Source of the DNA: Zhongshania marina
GTDB taxonomy: Bacteria > Pseudomonadota > Gammaproteobacteria > Pseudomonadales > Spongiibacteraceae
Assembly: GCF_002915595.1 (NCBI RefSeq)
Contig: NZ_PQGG01000027.1
Location: 1-35,350 of the forward strand
Direction: 5' to 3'
Length of the DNA stretch: 35,350 nucleotides
Of this stretch, positions 9,078-18,190 are shown piece after piece. Position numbers and translations under genes: made by a program. Under the pieces are notes generated by a model. It made no database searches and was not told the DNA's origin. It was given only the letters and a program-made list of their open reading frames with translations. The stretch's first letter is position 1; every line of letters begins with the position of its first letter.

Positions 9078-9144
9078 TGTAGATACAATTATATCTACAC
9101 ATGGGCTTGACTTCAATCGTCGGGTGTCTACTATTGTATATACA
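9078..9144 (+). promoter_or_regulatory. Two palindromes upstream of vapB, candidate operator
   Basis: TGTAGATA (9078-9085) and TATCTACA (9092-9099) form a perfect 8-bp inverted repeat with a 6-nt spacer. A second perfect palindrome, TGTATATACA, lies at 9135-9144. Both share TGTA...TACA ends and sit 26-92 nt upstream of the antitoxin start. VapB-type antitoxins usually autoregulate through such repeats. Confidence 0.6.
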
Positions 9145-9169
9145 CACTACTTTAGGGCGTCGTTTGAAC

Positions 9170-9427
9170 ATGCATAGCGAAATTAAGAAATGGGGAAACA
9201 GCGCAGCAGTGCGACTACCCGGTAAAATTTTGGCGGCAGCAGGTCTTAGCACCGACTCCCCTATCTCTATCAAGGCTGAGTCAGGCCGGATCATCATCGA
9301 CCAAGTATTGGCGTCTCCTAGGGACAAGGATGTGTCTTGCCTGAAGGGTATCGTGCCGACACCTAGTAAGCCTGTTTCAATTGAAGACATGAAAGCTGTT
9401 GTTAAGTCCAAGGGTGGAAAACTTTGA
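9170..9427 (+). CDS. vapB: VapB-type antitoxin (AbrB/MazE fold)
   Basis: An 85-residue protein whose N-terminal half, IKKWGNSAAVRLPGKIL, is the swapped-hairpin AbrB/MazE DNA-binding signature. The acidic/lysine C-terminal tail would wrap the toxin. The ATG at 9170 is preferred over an in-frame ATG at 9101 because the AbrB fold normally begins a few residues before KWGNS and the longer version would translate through the operator palindrome. It overlaps the toxin gene by 4 nt (TTGA), so translation is coupled. Role: neutralises the PIN ribonuclease and represses the operon. Confidence 0.88.
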   Translation: MHSEIKKWGNSAAVRLPGKILAAAGLSTDSPISIKAESGRIIIDQVLASPRDKDVSCLKGIVPTPSKPVSIEDMKAVVKSKGGKL

Positions 9428-9822
9428 AGGGGCTGGATACCAATGTGCTGGTTCGCTACTTGGTTCAAGATGATCCCGGTCAGGCAGCAAAGGCAGCAGA
9501 ATTTATAGAATCACACTGTACCAATGACTCCCCATGCCTTGTCGGGCACATTACGCTTTGCGAATTAGCGTGGGTGCTGGAAAGCAGCTACCAGCTAAAG
9601 CGATCGGCGATTGCCGAGGTTATTGAACAGTTGTTGCAGGTTGGGCAGCTGGAAGTATTTGAGCCTGAGGTGGTGTTGCAGGCGCTGAACGATTATAAAG
9701 TGTCAAATGCGGACTTTCCGGATCATTTGCTGGCCAGGGTGAATCAGGAGGCGGGGTGCGAGGTAACCGTCACCTTTGACCGCAAGGCGGCTAAACAACC
9801 GGGGTTTGAATTGCTTAAGTAA
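9424..9822 (+). CDS. vapC: VapC-type PIN-domain ribonuclease toxin
   Basis: PIN-domain protein of 132 residues starting with TTG inside the antitoxin's stop region. Acidic metal-binding residues: Asp5 (LDTNVLVRY), Glu47 (LCELAW), Asp97/Asp100 (NADFPDHLLA) and Asp119 (TFDRKA). VapC toxins cleave tRNA or rRNA when the antitoxin is degraded. All catalytic positions are intact, so the module should be functional. Together with two IetAS pairs it makes three addiction-type modules within 10 kb. Confidence 0.92.
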   Translation: MKGLDTNVLVRYLVQDDPGQAAKAAEFIESHCTNDSPCLVGHITLCELAWVLESSYQLKRSAIAEVIEQLLQVGQLEVFEPEVVLQALNDYKVSNADFPDHLLARVNQEAGCEVTVTFDRKAAKQPGFELLK

Positions 9823-9865
9823 AAATAATCTCATAACTCACATTAAACAAACGAGGTGAACAAGG

Positions 9866-10045
9866 ATGTTGATTTTAACTAGAAGGATTGGTGAAACAAT
9901 GATGGTAGGCGATGACGTTACGGTTACGGTTCTCGCCGTAAATGGGAACCAAGTACGGCTTGGTGTTAATGCCCCGAAGCACATAGAGGTTCATCGTGAA
10001 GAAATTTACGAGAGAATCCAGTTTGAGGCTGCAGAAGAAAAGTAG
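9866..10045 (+). CDS. csrA: CsrA/RsmA-type translational regulator encoded on the element
   Basis: A 59-residue ORF beginning [10 protein letters not shown] and containing [17 protein letters not shown], the CsrA RNA-binding signatures including the conserved Arg of the VHREEIY strand. Length matches the family (about 60). The RBS GAGGTG lies 10-15 nt upstream and AAGG just before the ATG. Met-Met at residues 12-13, [13 protein letters not shown] and the short EEK tail differ from chromosomal copies. CsrA binds GGA motifs in mRNA leaders to block or promote translation, so an element-borne copy may act on the host Csr network or on the element's own mRNAs. It is 13 nt upstream of the next gene and probably co-transcribed with it. 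Confidence 0.93.
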   Translation: MLILTRRIGETMMVGDDVTVTVLAVNGNQVRLGVNAPKHIEVHREEIYERIQFEAAEEK

Positions 10046-10058
10046 CAAGGACTGAAAA

Positions 10059-10814
10059 ATGTCGGAAAAAGAAAAATCAGGGTCAGAGTTGTTAGAGGCG
10101 CTGAAATACACTACTTCAGACCGACTGAAATCTGCACAGCGGAAGCTTACGTCCGCACGTAACACCATTACAGGCGAAGCGTTAACACACCCCTATGAAG
10201 CCTTCTTTAGCGAGAATGACAAAGAGGTGCTTCGCCAGGCTGCTAATATTCTTGGCCAGTTTAAGAACAAAGTTGAACACGCCAAGGAGATTAGGGCGCG
10301 GGAAGAAAGAGAGTGGAATGAATACTTAAAACGCTGCGGAATTCTGCGGCAAACGATTTTGAATAAATATCTTAAGAGCCCCCGGTTGATAAGTGAGCAC
10401 ACTGAGTCTGTTGTTTTTCATTTAGCCCTTCAGCGTTTCAGGGACTCAATAGAGCGCTATCGTGGGACTTACTTTGGCCATGGCATTAAGTGGATTGAGG
10501 ACGATTTTAACCACGGTTTGGATGATAAATATCCTCATATGAAAGTAAAGCATGTTGCACCTAAGTGCCATACAGAATCGTTCGATTGGCTAAGTGAAAA
10601 TTTGTGGAAGTATGATGAAGAACCTACTGCTGACCAGGTAATTGAGGTGATGGATCTTTACCACGGTGAATGGCGTGAAGCTACCTTAGATAGCCACGAA
10701 GACTTTTTCCAAAGGTATAGCAAAGCCTTGCTGTTTGAATTTGAGGATGAAGCGGCAAAGGAAAGAGAAATAGACGCAGTTAGGCGAAGGGCTGGTATTA
10801 AGGCGGTGAAATGA
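10059..10814 (+). CDS. Unknown protein, 251 residues, downstream of csrA
   Basis: A soluble, strongly charged, mainly helical protein with no signal peptide or membrane segment. Two-thirds are charged helices (residues 1-35 and 70-150), then a segment with His/Trp/Tyr (FGHGIKWIEDDFNHGL, SFDWLSENLWKYDEEP, DLYHGEWREA) and an acidic-basic tail ending in RRRAGIKAVK. No family recognised. The clear start is the ATG 13 nt after csrA's stop, so it is likely the second gene of that operon. Its reading frame has ordinary codon use and is convincing as a gene, but the function is unknown. Confidence 0.75.
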   Translation: MSEKEKSGSELLEALKYTTSDRLKSAQRKLTSARNTITGEALTHPYEAFFSENDKEVLRQAANILGQFKNKVEHAKEIRAREEREWNEYLKRCGILRQTILNKYLKSPRLISEHTESVVFHLALQRFRDSIERYRGTYFGHGIKWIEDDFNHGLDDKYPHMKVKHVAPKCHTESFDWLSENLWKYDEEPTADQVIEVMDLYHGEWREATLDSHEDFFQRYSKALLFEFEDEAAKEREIDAVRRRAGIKAVK

Positions 10815-10843
10815 TCTGTACTAAACCTGCTAGCCCAGATCAT
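10811..10843. terminator. Hairpin between convergent genes
   Basis: ATGATCTG (10811-10818) and CAGATCAT (10836-10843), a perfect 8-bp stem with a 17-nt loop. It spans the stop codon of the gene at 10059-10814 and precedes the end of the convergent gene at 10854. There is no U-tract, so termination is only a possibility. Confidence 0.3.
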
Positions 10844-10853
10844 TTGCCGATAC

Positions 10854-11306
10854 TTAAGATACCGCGTAAGAAGAGGTAGTGGCTGATTCAAAACCCTTTC
10901 GCTGTATTTGTCCCAGACACATTTCCAATACATCAAAATTCCAATGTTCATGGTAGAGGCGTGACGCGAGAAATTCGGTTTTCTTTAATTCGTGGGAGAT
11001 GTTTGTGAAATAGACTTCCCTATCGAAAAGTTCATCTAGGCGACTTCCTGTGGCTAATTCAGCCAACCCAATTTGGGCAGCCAGAAATAGGCCAGAAAGG
11101 GCTTGTTGTGCGCAGTCGAAAGGTACACCCCTTACGAGGATTTCCGGTAGTCCTAGTCTGTGAAATCCCACTGTCGCATGTCGAGATTTGGTGGGTAAAT
11201 TCGCATCAATGTGATCAACATAAAAGCCCGAGCGAATAACTTCAGTGCTAATGCGAGTTTTCTGAATTTCTAGCCCATTCTCAAATTGAAATATCATATT
11301 CATCAT
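10854..11306 (-). CDS. DUF4262-like protein
   Basis: A 150-residue protein with the core TVGFHRLGLPEILVRGVPFDCAQQ, which resembles DUF4262 (a VGL-pattern followed by G.PEI.V.GLP and an alpha-helical stretch). No membrane or signal segment. Two Met codons near the start (MMNM) leave the exact first residue open. It is preceded by one of the GTTGCTGG-type elements at about 50 nt and is read alone, converging on the csrA operon. Function of DUF4262 is unknown; element-borne copies are common. Confidence 0.6.
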   Translation of the reverse strand: MMNMIFQFENGLEIQKTRISTEVIRSGFYVDHIDANLPTKSRHATVGFHRLGLPEILVRGVPFDCAQQALSGLFLAAQIGLAELATGSRLDELFDREVYFTNISHELKKTEFLASRLYHEHWNFDVLEMCLGQIQRKGFESATTSSYAVS

Positions 11307-11329
11307 TCCCTAGATTGAGTTTGTTCCTT

Positions 11330-11360
11330 ATAGAAATACCACGAGATCAAGAACCAGCAA
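11330..11360 (-). promoter_or_regulatory. Shared promoter element, site A
   Basis: On the minus strand this reads TTGCTGG followed 9 nt later by TCGTGG and TATTTCTATAA. It matches four other upstream regions in this window and lies about 48 nt before the start of the DUF4262-like gene. TTGCTG could serve as a -35 box with TTCTAT as a -10 at 17-18 nt spacing, or as an activator site. Confidence 0.5.
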
Positions 11361-11379
11361 GTGTCTTTGCTGAAAAGAA

Positions 11380-12717
11380 TTATTTATTCTCTTCGTCAGC
11401 GTAGAGGCTAAACTGGTCTTCGCTTTGATCTGACACATAACCAGGATCAGCGTCGTAATCATGCGTGCTTTCTGAGTGTGGCGTGTTTTGATGGCCACCT
11501 GATTCCGATCTGGGAGCAGTGCCGATTGGAGGTAGGGTCATTGCCATATCTTCATTGGCATCCCATACATACGCTGGAACACTAGAGGTCTTAACTAACT
11601 CATCAAGCTCATCATAGAAGGATTCAGTCGCGCCCATAGGAATGATGAAATAAGCCGTGGGATCAGGCTGGGTGTCGGTAATTATTGCAGTAGCCATAAC
11701 ATCAGAGCTTGCCAGGTTGTAGCGCATGGCTTTCATGAAATGACGTCCACCAGAGACAAGCCGTTCAATTAGTTCGCGTTCTTCCAAGGTCTCAAAAGGT
11801 AGCCAGTTTTCATCTACCGTCATCAAGGTGATTGTCTCAACCTGGGGGTTGCCCGATGCAGATAGGTAAAAGGTCATCATTGCTAATAAATGAATGGAAT
11901 CGTCTTCGCTAAACAGCGCAATTTCAGGAGCAAATGCCTTACCCACTCGACGGAATACATCTTCTGACATATAGATGGGTGAGTCCGGCATGTGCTTTAT
12001 GACCAGTTTTCCACCGAATCTAGATGTCTCAACCGCTTTGACTTCACCAATTAATAGGGCGAAAGGTGTTTTGCCCTTTGCGGGTTTTATGCCAGCGAGG
12101 AATCTACGCCGACGAGAGGCAATTTCGTCTTTCTTGTCTACGGAAAAGAACTCCGGTATCCACAGGCTTTCTGCTAGAGGATTGCGTCGTGAAACCTTGT
12201 TCTGAACGGCCTGGAGCAGGTGGTGGCGAATGACGTGCCAATTTCGCTTGCCCTTCATTTTTGGAGACCACCGCGTGAACCCGGCTTCCTCGTAAACATA
12301 TTCGAGCAAGGCCCTCATAGTCAGCTTCGCTGGATCTGCGCTAACTGATTTTTGCTCACCAGAGGCAGGGGTTATTGGGTCGCGGCTGGATGATGATTTT
12401 GATAAGGGAAACCCAAGTCGTAGGGAGGTAAGGCCGGAATCGTGATCTTCAACGATTGCTCGATTTTGCATTAACCCTCGACCAGACAGCGAAACCGGAA
12501 TCTCATAGGAATCGCAATCTGGATGGTGCTCCCCTCCTCTATTGGGCATTCGCTTTAGTATGTAGGTGTTGTTGACACGCGCCACATACATTGGGATGGG
12601 TGGAGATTTACAAAGGCAAAGTGGGTGATGCTTTTCCCGGTGCGCCCTTTCAAGATGGGTGCCGAAGTCGTCGTCGATTCTGGACACAGCCGCACCAAAG
12701 AATAAGAAATCGGTCAT
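11380..12717 (-). CDS. DUF1173-like protein of integrative elements
   Basis: A 445-residue soluble protein. The N-terminus has HPLCLCKSPPIPMYVARV followed by KRMPNRGGEHHPDCDSY, a Cys/His cluster typical of DUF1173 proteins on plasmids and integrative elements, which might bind zinc. The middle has RHHLLQAV and WIPEFFSVD; the C-terminal 70 residues are polar and acidic and look disordered. It follows the lipoprotein gene at 12740-13375 by 22 nt, so it is probably the second gene of that operon. The family's molecular function is unknown; conjugation or replication support is a guess from context. Confidence 0.7.
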   Translation of the reverse strand: MTDFLFFGAAVSRIDDDFGTHLERAHREKHHPLCLCKSPPIPMYVARVNNTYILKRMPNRGGEHHPDCDSYEIPVSLSGRGLMQNRAIVEDHDSGLTSLRLGFPLSKSSSSRDPITPASGEQKSVSADPAKLTMRALLEYVYEEAGFTRWSPKMKGKRNWHVIRHHLLQAVQNKVSRRNPLAESLWIPEFFSVDKKDEIASRRRRFLAGIKPAKGKTPFALLIGEVKAVETSRFGGKLVIKHMPDSPIYMSEDVFRRVGKAFAPEIALFSEDDSIHLLAMMTFYLSASGNPQVETITLMTVDENWLPFETLEERELIERLVSGGRHFMKAMRYNLASSDVMATAIITDTQPDPTAYFIIPMGATESFYDELDELVKTSSVPAYVWDANEDMAMTLPPIGTAPRSESGGHQNTPHSESTHDYDADPGYVSDQSEDQFSLYADEENK

Positions 12718-12739
12718 CTTTGCCTCCTGATATTAAGGT

Positions 12740-13375
12740 CTAACAAGGCCCTGAGTACCGGTAGCCTCTATCGTAGTCTCGGTTGATGTTGTTATCGCAA
12801 CGGTAATACTCAAGCGCACTTCTCACCCTTTCGCGGAGTGATCGAGCTAAATCCCAGACTTTTTGCGAAGGGTCATCGGATAGATAGCTAACGGTGACTT
12901 TGCTTGTTCGATGGTCAACCTTCGCAATCTTCACTCCAATGACCAGGTACAGGTCGCCATGCTGTCTAAATGCCTGTGCATAGCGAAAAGAGCCGGGTTG
13001 ATCAAAGACGCGGTGGCGCTGCCGGCTCATTTCTGGGTCGATTGGATCTCGGTGCGCCTGATTGAAATTAGACTCATGGCGGGGAACTGGCAGGCTAAAC
13101 TCTCGCTGAACGACGTAGTAGGTATGCTCGACATCGTAGTCAACTTGGAACGAAATGCTACCGGCGGAATGCGTGGGTTCTTGCGCAGTTGTGACCACTT
13201 GCCCCCGGTTGTACTGAGAGTCCACTTCAGGGTCGTAGTTGAGGGGTGCCCCTGTGATTGGGTTGTTCACGCAGGAGAGACACATGCCATCTTTGGTGTA
13301 AGTGTGTTGATTTGCTGCGCAACCAGAGGCAATAGAAAATAGTAAAATGGTCATGGTTAATGTGAGGTATTTCAT
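12740..13375 (-). CDS. Putative lipoprotein with DGxCLxCVNN motif, paralogue 1
   Basis: A 211-residue protein with a lipoprotein-type signal (LLFSIASGC, Cys19). Right after it comes DGMCLSCVNNPITGAPLNYD, nearly identical in pattern to the protein at 13451-14143. The rest is a predicted mixed fold (FQVDYDVEHTYYVVQREF, LYLVIGVKIAKVDHRTSKVTV) that resembles small outer-membrane lipoprotein domains, followed by LREKVRSAL-like helix and a Tyr/Arg-rich end. The CxxC pair could bind metal or form a disulfide. A site of the shared GTTGCTGG element lies 54 nt upstream. Function unknown; anchoring in the cell envelope is inferred from the signal. Confidence 0.75.
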   Translation of the reverse strand: MKYLTLTMTILLFSIASGCAANQHTYTKDGMCLSCVNNPITGAPLNYDPEVDSQYNRGQVVTTAQEPTHSAGSISFQVDYDVEHTYYVVQREFSLPVPRHESNFNQAHRDPIDPEMSRQRHRVFDQPGSFRYAQAFRQHGDLYLVIGVKIAKVDHRTSKVTVSYLSDDPSQKVWDLARSLRERVRSALEYYRCDNNINRDYDRGYRYSGPC

Positions 13376-13404
13376 GGGAATAGTCCTTTAAATGTTGTCT
13401 CCAT

Positions 13405-13436
13405 TCCAAGTTACCCCACATCTCCAATCCAGCAAC
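13405..13436 (-). promoter_or_regulatory. Shared promoter element, site B
   Basis: Minus strand reads GTTGCTGGATTGGAGATG, then GGGGTAACTTGG. The GTTGCTGG core matches sites C, D and E exactly; the distal half is the least conserved of the five. It lies about 54 nt upstream of the lipoprotein-DUF1173 operon. Confidence 0.45.
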
Positions 13437-13450
13437 CAGGTGAAGGAAAA

Positions 13451-14143
13451 TTATTGCATTCCTCTATCCCAATCTACATTGTTGTAGTTGAGAGCCTGTA
13501 ATACTTGGGTGTGCATAGCATTTGCGGCTGCTCTGGTATCACCGTATTTCTTATCAAAACCAAGTATCTTCATGCCAACATAGGAAGAACTGCTTCCATC
13601 AGAGTTTGGATACAACACGATTGCTGAAGTGATTGGCCCAGCAGGCCCATTAAACGTGCCACCCATGTAATAAACGTCCCCTTCTTGACGATAAGGTTTT
13701 TCGCGCAAAGCCTTGGTTATCTCTGCATCGGCCATGCCCTGGGTTTTCATGTCCTGTCCCGACCGGATGCCAAATGCTTGCTTAAGGGCTAGGTTTGTCT
13801 CGAAGGTCTTACGACTGGAATAGCCAATATATAGGCCACCATTGAACGAGCCATCCGTTGGACTTTTAACACCGCTTGGATGTTTTTCGTAAGGGAATCC
13901 TCGATTCACCAGAAGAACAGCTTGGTCGCGAAATGCGTCGTGACTAGAGTTAGATTGGCTGGCACCGACTGAACTGCTCGGATGTTCCTCCGCTTCGTAG
14001 TTCATCGGTTTGCCCGTGATGATGTTGTTCACACAGGTCAGGCAGGTTCCATCAGATGTCACGATATGCTGACCAGAAGCGCAGCCGGTAATGATAGCTG
14101 TGGCTCCGAGGGTTATAGCTGAAATAAGGGTCTTAAGTTTCAT
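13451..14143 (-). CDS. Putative lipoprotein with DGxCLxCVNN motif, paralogue 2
   Basis: The start is taken at the ATG at 14143 (230 residues) because it gives a proper lipoprotein signal (KLKTLISAITLGATAIITGC, Cys at about 21) with AAGGAAAGGAAA just upstream; the same frame is open much further upstream but would overlap ligA. DGTCLTCVNNIITGKPMNYE follows the signal and repeats the motif of paralogue 1. The rest contains polar stretches, VYYMGGTFNGPAGPITSAIVLYP and a C-terminal helix before DRGMQ. It lies about 200 nt after ligA and may be transcribed from there or from its own promoter. Unknown envelope function. Confidence 0.75.
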   Translation of the reverse strand: MKLKTLISAITLGATAIITGCASGQHIVTSDGTCLTCVNNIITGKPMNYEAEEHPSSSVGASQSNSSHDAFRDQAVLLVNRGFPYEKHPSGVKSPTDGSFNGGLYIGYSSRKTFETNLALKQAFGIRSGQDMKTQGMADAEITKALREKPYRQEGDVYYMGGTFNGPAGPITSAIVLYPNSDGSSSSYVGMKILGFDKKYGDTRAAANAMHTQVLQALNYNNVDWDRGMQ

Positions 14144-14300
14144 TTTCCTTTCCTTGGTATTGTGATTTGAGTCTTTGGTAGACTGGCAAATGCTCGCAAG
14201 GTGCCATTTTGCCTGAATGGTGACAACTTTTACGCAGGAAACAATGCAAATTGGGACAAGGTTCACTCCCCCAATCTCCTCGTGGCCTGCCGGAAATTGC

Positions 14301-14339
14301 CTCAGGTGGTTAAGGCCGGGACACCCCGGCCAGCCTGAG
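14301..14339 (-). terminator. Nested GC-rich hairpin after ligA
   Basis: GGCCGGG (14314-14320) and CCCGGCC (14325-14331) form a 7-bp GC stem with an ACAC loop, enclosed by an outer CTCAGG (14301-14306) / CCTGAG (14334-14339) pair. It begins 2 nt after the ligA stop. A U-tract is missing, so it may be a transcript-end stabiliser or weak terminator. Confidence 0.45.
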
Positions 14340-14340
14340 A

Positions 14341-16377
<2,037 letters not shown>

Positions 16378-16408
16378 TTAGTTTCGGCTGCTCTGCTGCG
16401 GCCTTACT

Positions 16409-16440
16409 ACCAACATCTCATGGCTTTTTAAACCAGCAAC
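16409..16440 (-). promoter_or_regulatory. Shared promoter element, site C
   Basis: Minus strand GTTGCTGGTTTAAAAAG, then CCATGAGATGTTGG, about 74 nt before ligA. It overlaps a plus-strand hairpin, AACCCT (16438-16443) / AGGGTT (16452-16457) followed by a T-rich run, which could end antisense transcription into ligA's promoter. Confidence 0.5.
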
Positions 16441-16483
16441 CCTATAAGCACAGGGTTTTTGATAATTTTTATTTTAATTTGGT

Positions 16484-16777
16484 GTGTATAGAAAACGGGG
16501 TTTTTTCTATACATTTAGAAATAGGCACAAAGCTTTCTTCCCCAATTCTTCCCGATATGAAAATCTAAAAGTTAAAACTGATGTTTTTCAGAAATACATG
16601 GGAAAGGAACCGTCAGATATACAAATCCATTTGACAAAAATTAGTATCGATGTGGCTGGCAGTGAACACGAATATATCTGTGTGGCGGACACCCGCATCA
16701 GGGATGGCGCTAGATTAATTTGCACAATAAAAGTACAAAATGGTGAACACAAATCGTTCGGCATGATCACTGAATAA
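16484..16777 (+). CDS. Small unknown protein
   Basis: An ORF of 97 residues; the convincing part is the last 60, from an internal ATG at about 16598: MGKEPSDIQIHLTKISIDV, then YICVADTRIRDGARLICTIK. The strand pattern and RIRDGARLIC weakly recall short ribosome-hibernation (HPF/YfiA-like) proteins, but this is not strong enough for a name. No good ribosome site is visible before either start. It is divergent from ligA and alone. The following 16778-16989 is AT-rich with no gene seen. Confidence 0.4.
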   Translation: MYRKRGFFYTFRNRHKAFFPNSSRYENLKVKTDVFQKYMGKEPSDIQIHLTKISIDVAGSEHEYICVADTRIRDGARLICTIKVQNGEHKSFGMITE

Positions 16778-16989
16778 TCTCCATTTAAATTCCCTTACTA
16801 TCGGAATTGGGAGGCAGATTTCGACGATAACTTTCCCGGCAATCAGGACTGTGTGATATAGGAAGTTAACAAGCGATTATAGCTTGACCTATAAAAGCGT
16901 GATGCCAGGATGTCTAGGGGTGGGTAGTTACACTGTTAGTTTTTGATATGTTTACTGAATCAGCATAGGCGTAAAAAATACAAATTAAA

Positions 16990-17619
16990 TTAAACCCACT
17001 CTTTTACTCTCGCGTTATTAATCTGCGTACCCACTGCTCGTGCAGACAGCTCAACGCTTGCACCAAGCACGGCGGCAAGCTCCTCCTCTACCGATATTGA
17101 ATGATCCAACCATTGCGTAATGCGATCCACAGAAAGCATAACCGGCATACGATTGTGGTATCGGGAGAAGTTATCATTTGCAGGTTGCGTCAAAATCGAA
17201 ACAGATAGCAATTCATCACGCCACGTCTCCCAGATGGCGGCGAGAGCTAGTGGTTGGTTCTGTCCCTCAAAGTAATAGGGCTGCTTCTTATCCGCTTCAC
17301 GCTTCCATTCTACGAAGCCACTTACCGGTACAATTCCTCTGCGGTATTTGAGCGGGCCTTTATACGCTCGGCTGCTGGCGATTGTTTCGATGCGTGCATT
17401 GAACATCGCAAACTTTGTACTGGGGCCATCTGACCAGCTCGGCACTAGCCACCAACGCATGGGGCTAATTGTTAGTTGGTCTTCCCAGTAATGGACGACG
17501 GGTATCGCTTCGGTGGGGGCCACATTGGGTGTGTCTGGCAGCGTAAAGTGATCTAAATTCAGCTCATGGAGCAGATTCTGAGTTTTGGCTTCCGGTCTGA
17601 CAAATATTCTTCCGCACAT
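16990..17619 (-). CDS. yedK: SRAP-family DNA-protein crosslink enzyme (YedK/HMCES)
   Basis: A 209-residue SRAP (SOS response-associated) protein. The N-terminal Met is followed by catalytic Cys2 (MCGRI), which forms a thiazolidine crosslink with abasic sites in single-stranded DNA. Other conserved residues: Asn32 (PNVAPT), NARIET near 74, Glu104 (GFVEWK) and His155 (YHNRMPVML). It shields abasic sites during replication. It is divergent from umuD with about 120 nt between them containing a LexA box, so it is probably part of the same SOS response. The length is slightly below E. coli YedK (222). Confidence 0.95.
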   Translation of the reverse strand: MCGRIFVRPEAKTQNLLHELNLDHFTLPDTPNVAPTEAIPVVHYWEDQLTISPMRWWLVPSWSDGPSTKFAMFNARIETIASSRAYKGPLKYRRGIVPVSGFVEWKREADKKQPYYFEGQNQPLALAAIWETWRDELLSVSILTQPANDNFSRYHNRMPVMLSVDRITQWLDHSISVEEELAAVLGASVELSARAVGTQINNARVKEWV

Positions 17620-17693
17620 AATTCAATCACTTAACCCCGATTTCCGAGTTTTGCCGTTTATCCAGTATTGACCATATTACCTATCAAATATAA

Positions 17694-17713
17694 TACTGTA
17701 TATAAACCCAGTA
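17694..17713. promoter_or_regulatory. LexA (SOS) box
   Basis: TACTGTATATAAACCCAGTA fits the gammaproteobacterial LexA consensus: CTG at 17696-17698, 10 nt, CAG at 17709-17711, in the TACTG...CAGTA frame. It lies 26 nt upstream of umuD and 75 nt from the divergent yedK start, so it may control both. Confidence 0.88.
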
Positions 17714-17739
17714 TAAAGCGCCACGTTTTGGATTGAAGT

Positions 17740-18186
17740 ATGAGCCTTTCATTTATCCACGAAAATCGGATTCCCGTATGCGTCTGCTGTCGTCGCACCC
17801 TGCCCTTATTCCTTAGTCATGTGCCAGCTGGCTTTCCTAGCCCCGCATCGGAGTACATTGAGGAAAAAATTGACCTGAATAAACACCTAATCAGCCATCC
17901 CTCAGCAAGCTATCTGGTGCGTGCTAATGGCGCCTCTATGATTGAGCTAGGCATATTCAACGGTGATTTATTATTGGTAGATAGCTCGCTTACCGCGCGC
18001 CAAGGTGACGTAGTAATCGCGGCATTGGACGGGCAGCTCACCTGTAAGGTGCTTGATATTCAAGGGCGCCGCTTGCTACCTGCCAATCGCCGAGAAAAGC
18101 CCATCATGCTACCCGAGGACCCAGACCTGATTATTGAGGGCGTTGTTCCTGCGCACATCCGCTATCACCGCCGCTGGCCTTGGTAG
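17740..18186 (+). CDS. umuD: UmuD-like polymerase V accessory protein (S24 self-cleaving)
   Basis: A 148-residue UmuD homologue. Self-cleavage site Ala30-Gly31 in PAGFPSPASEY, catalytic Ser66 in NGASMIELGI and Lys103 in LTCKVLD, the spacing of E. coli UmuD (Ser60/Lys97). After RecA-stimulated cleavage, UmuD' dimer joins UmuC as polymerase V. The first 20 residues hold a Cys pair (VCVCCRR) unusual for the family. The LexA box is directly upstream and umuC starts 4 nt after the stop. Element-borne umuDC pairs are common on plasmids and ICEs. Confidence 0.95.
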   Translation: MSLSFIHENRIPVCVCCRRTLPLFLSHVPAGFPSPASEYIEEKIDLNKHLISHPSASYLVRANGASMIELGIFNGDLLLVDSSLTARQGDVVIAALDGQLTCKVLDIQGRRLLPANRREKPIMLPEDPDLIIEGVVPAHIRYHRRWPW

Positions 18187-18190
18187 TGAT

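Noticed and set aside
8916-9116. Minus-strand ORF of 66 codons upstream of vapB
   Set aside because: Ser/Thr-rich composition, no ribosome site and overlap with the vapB operator.
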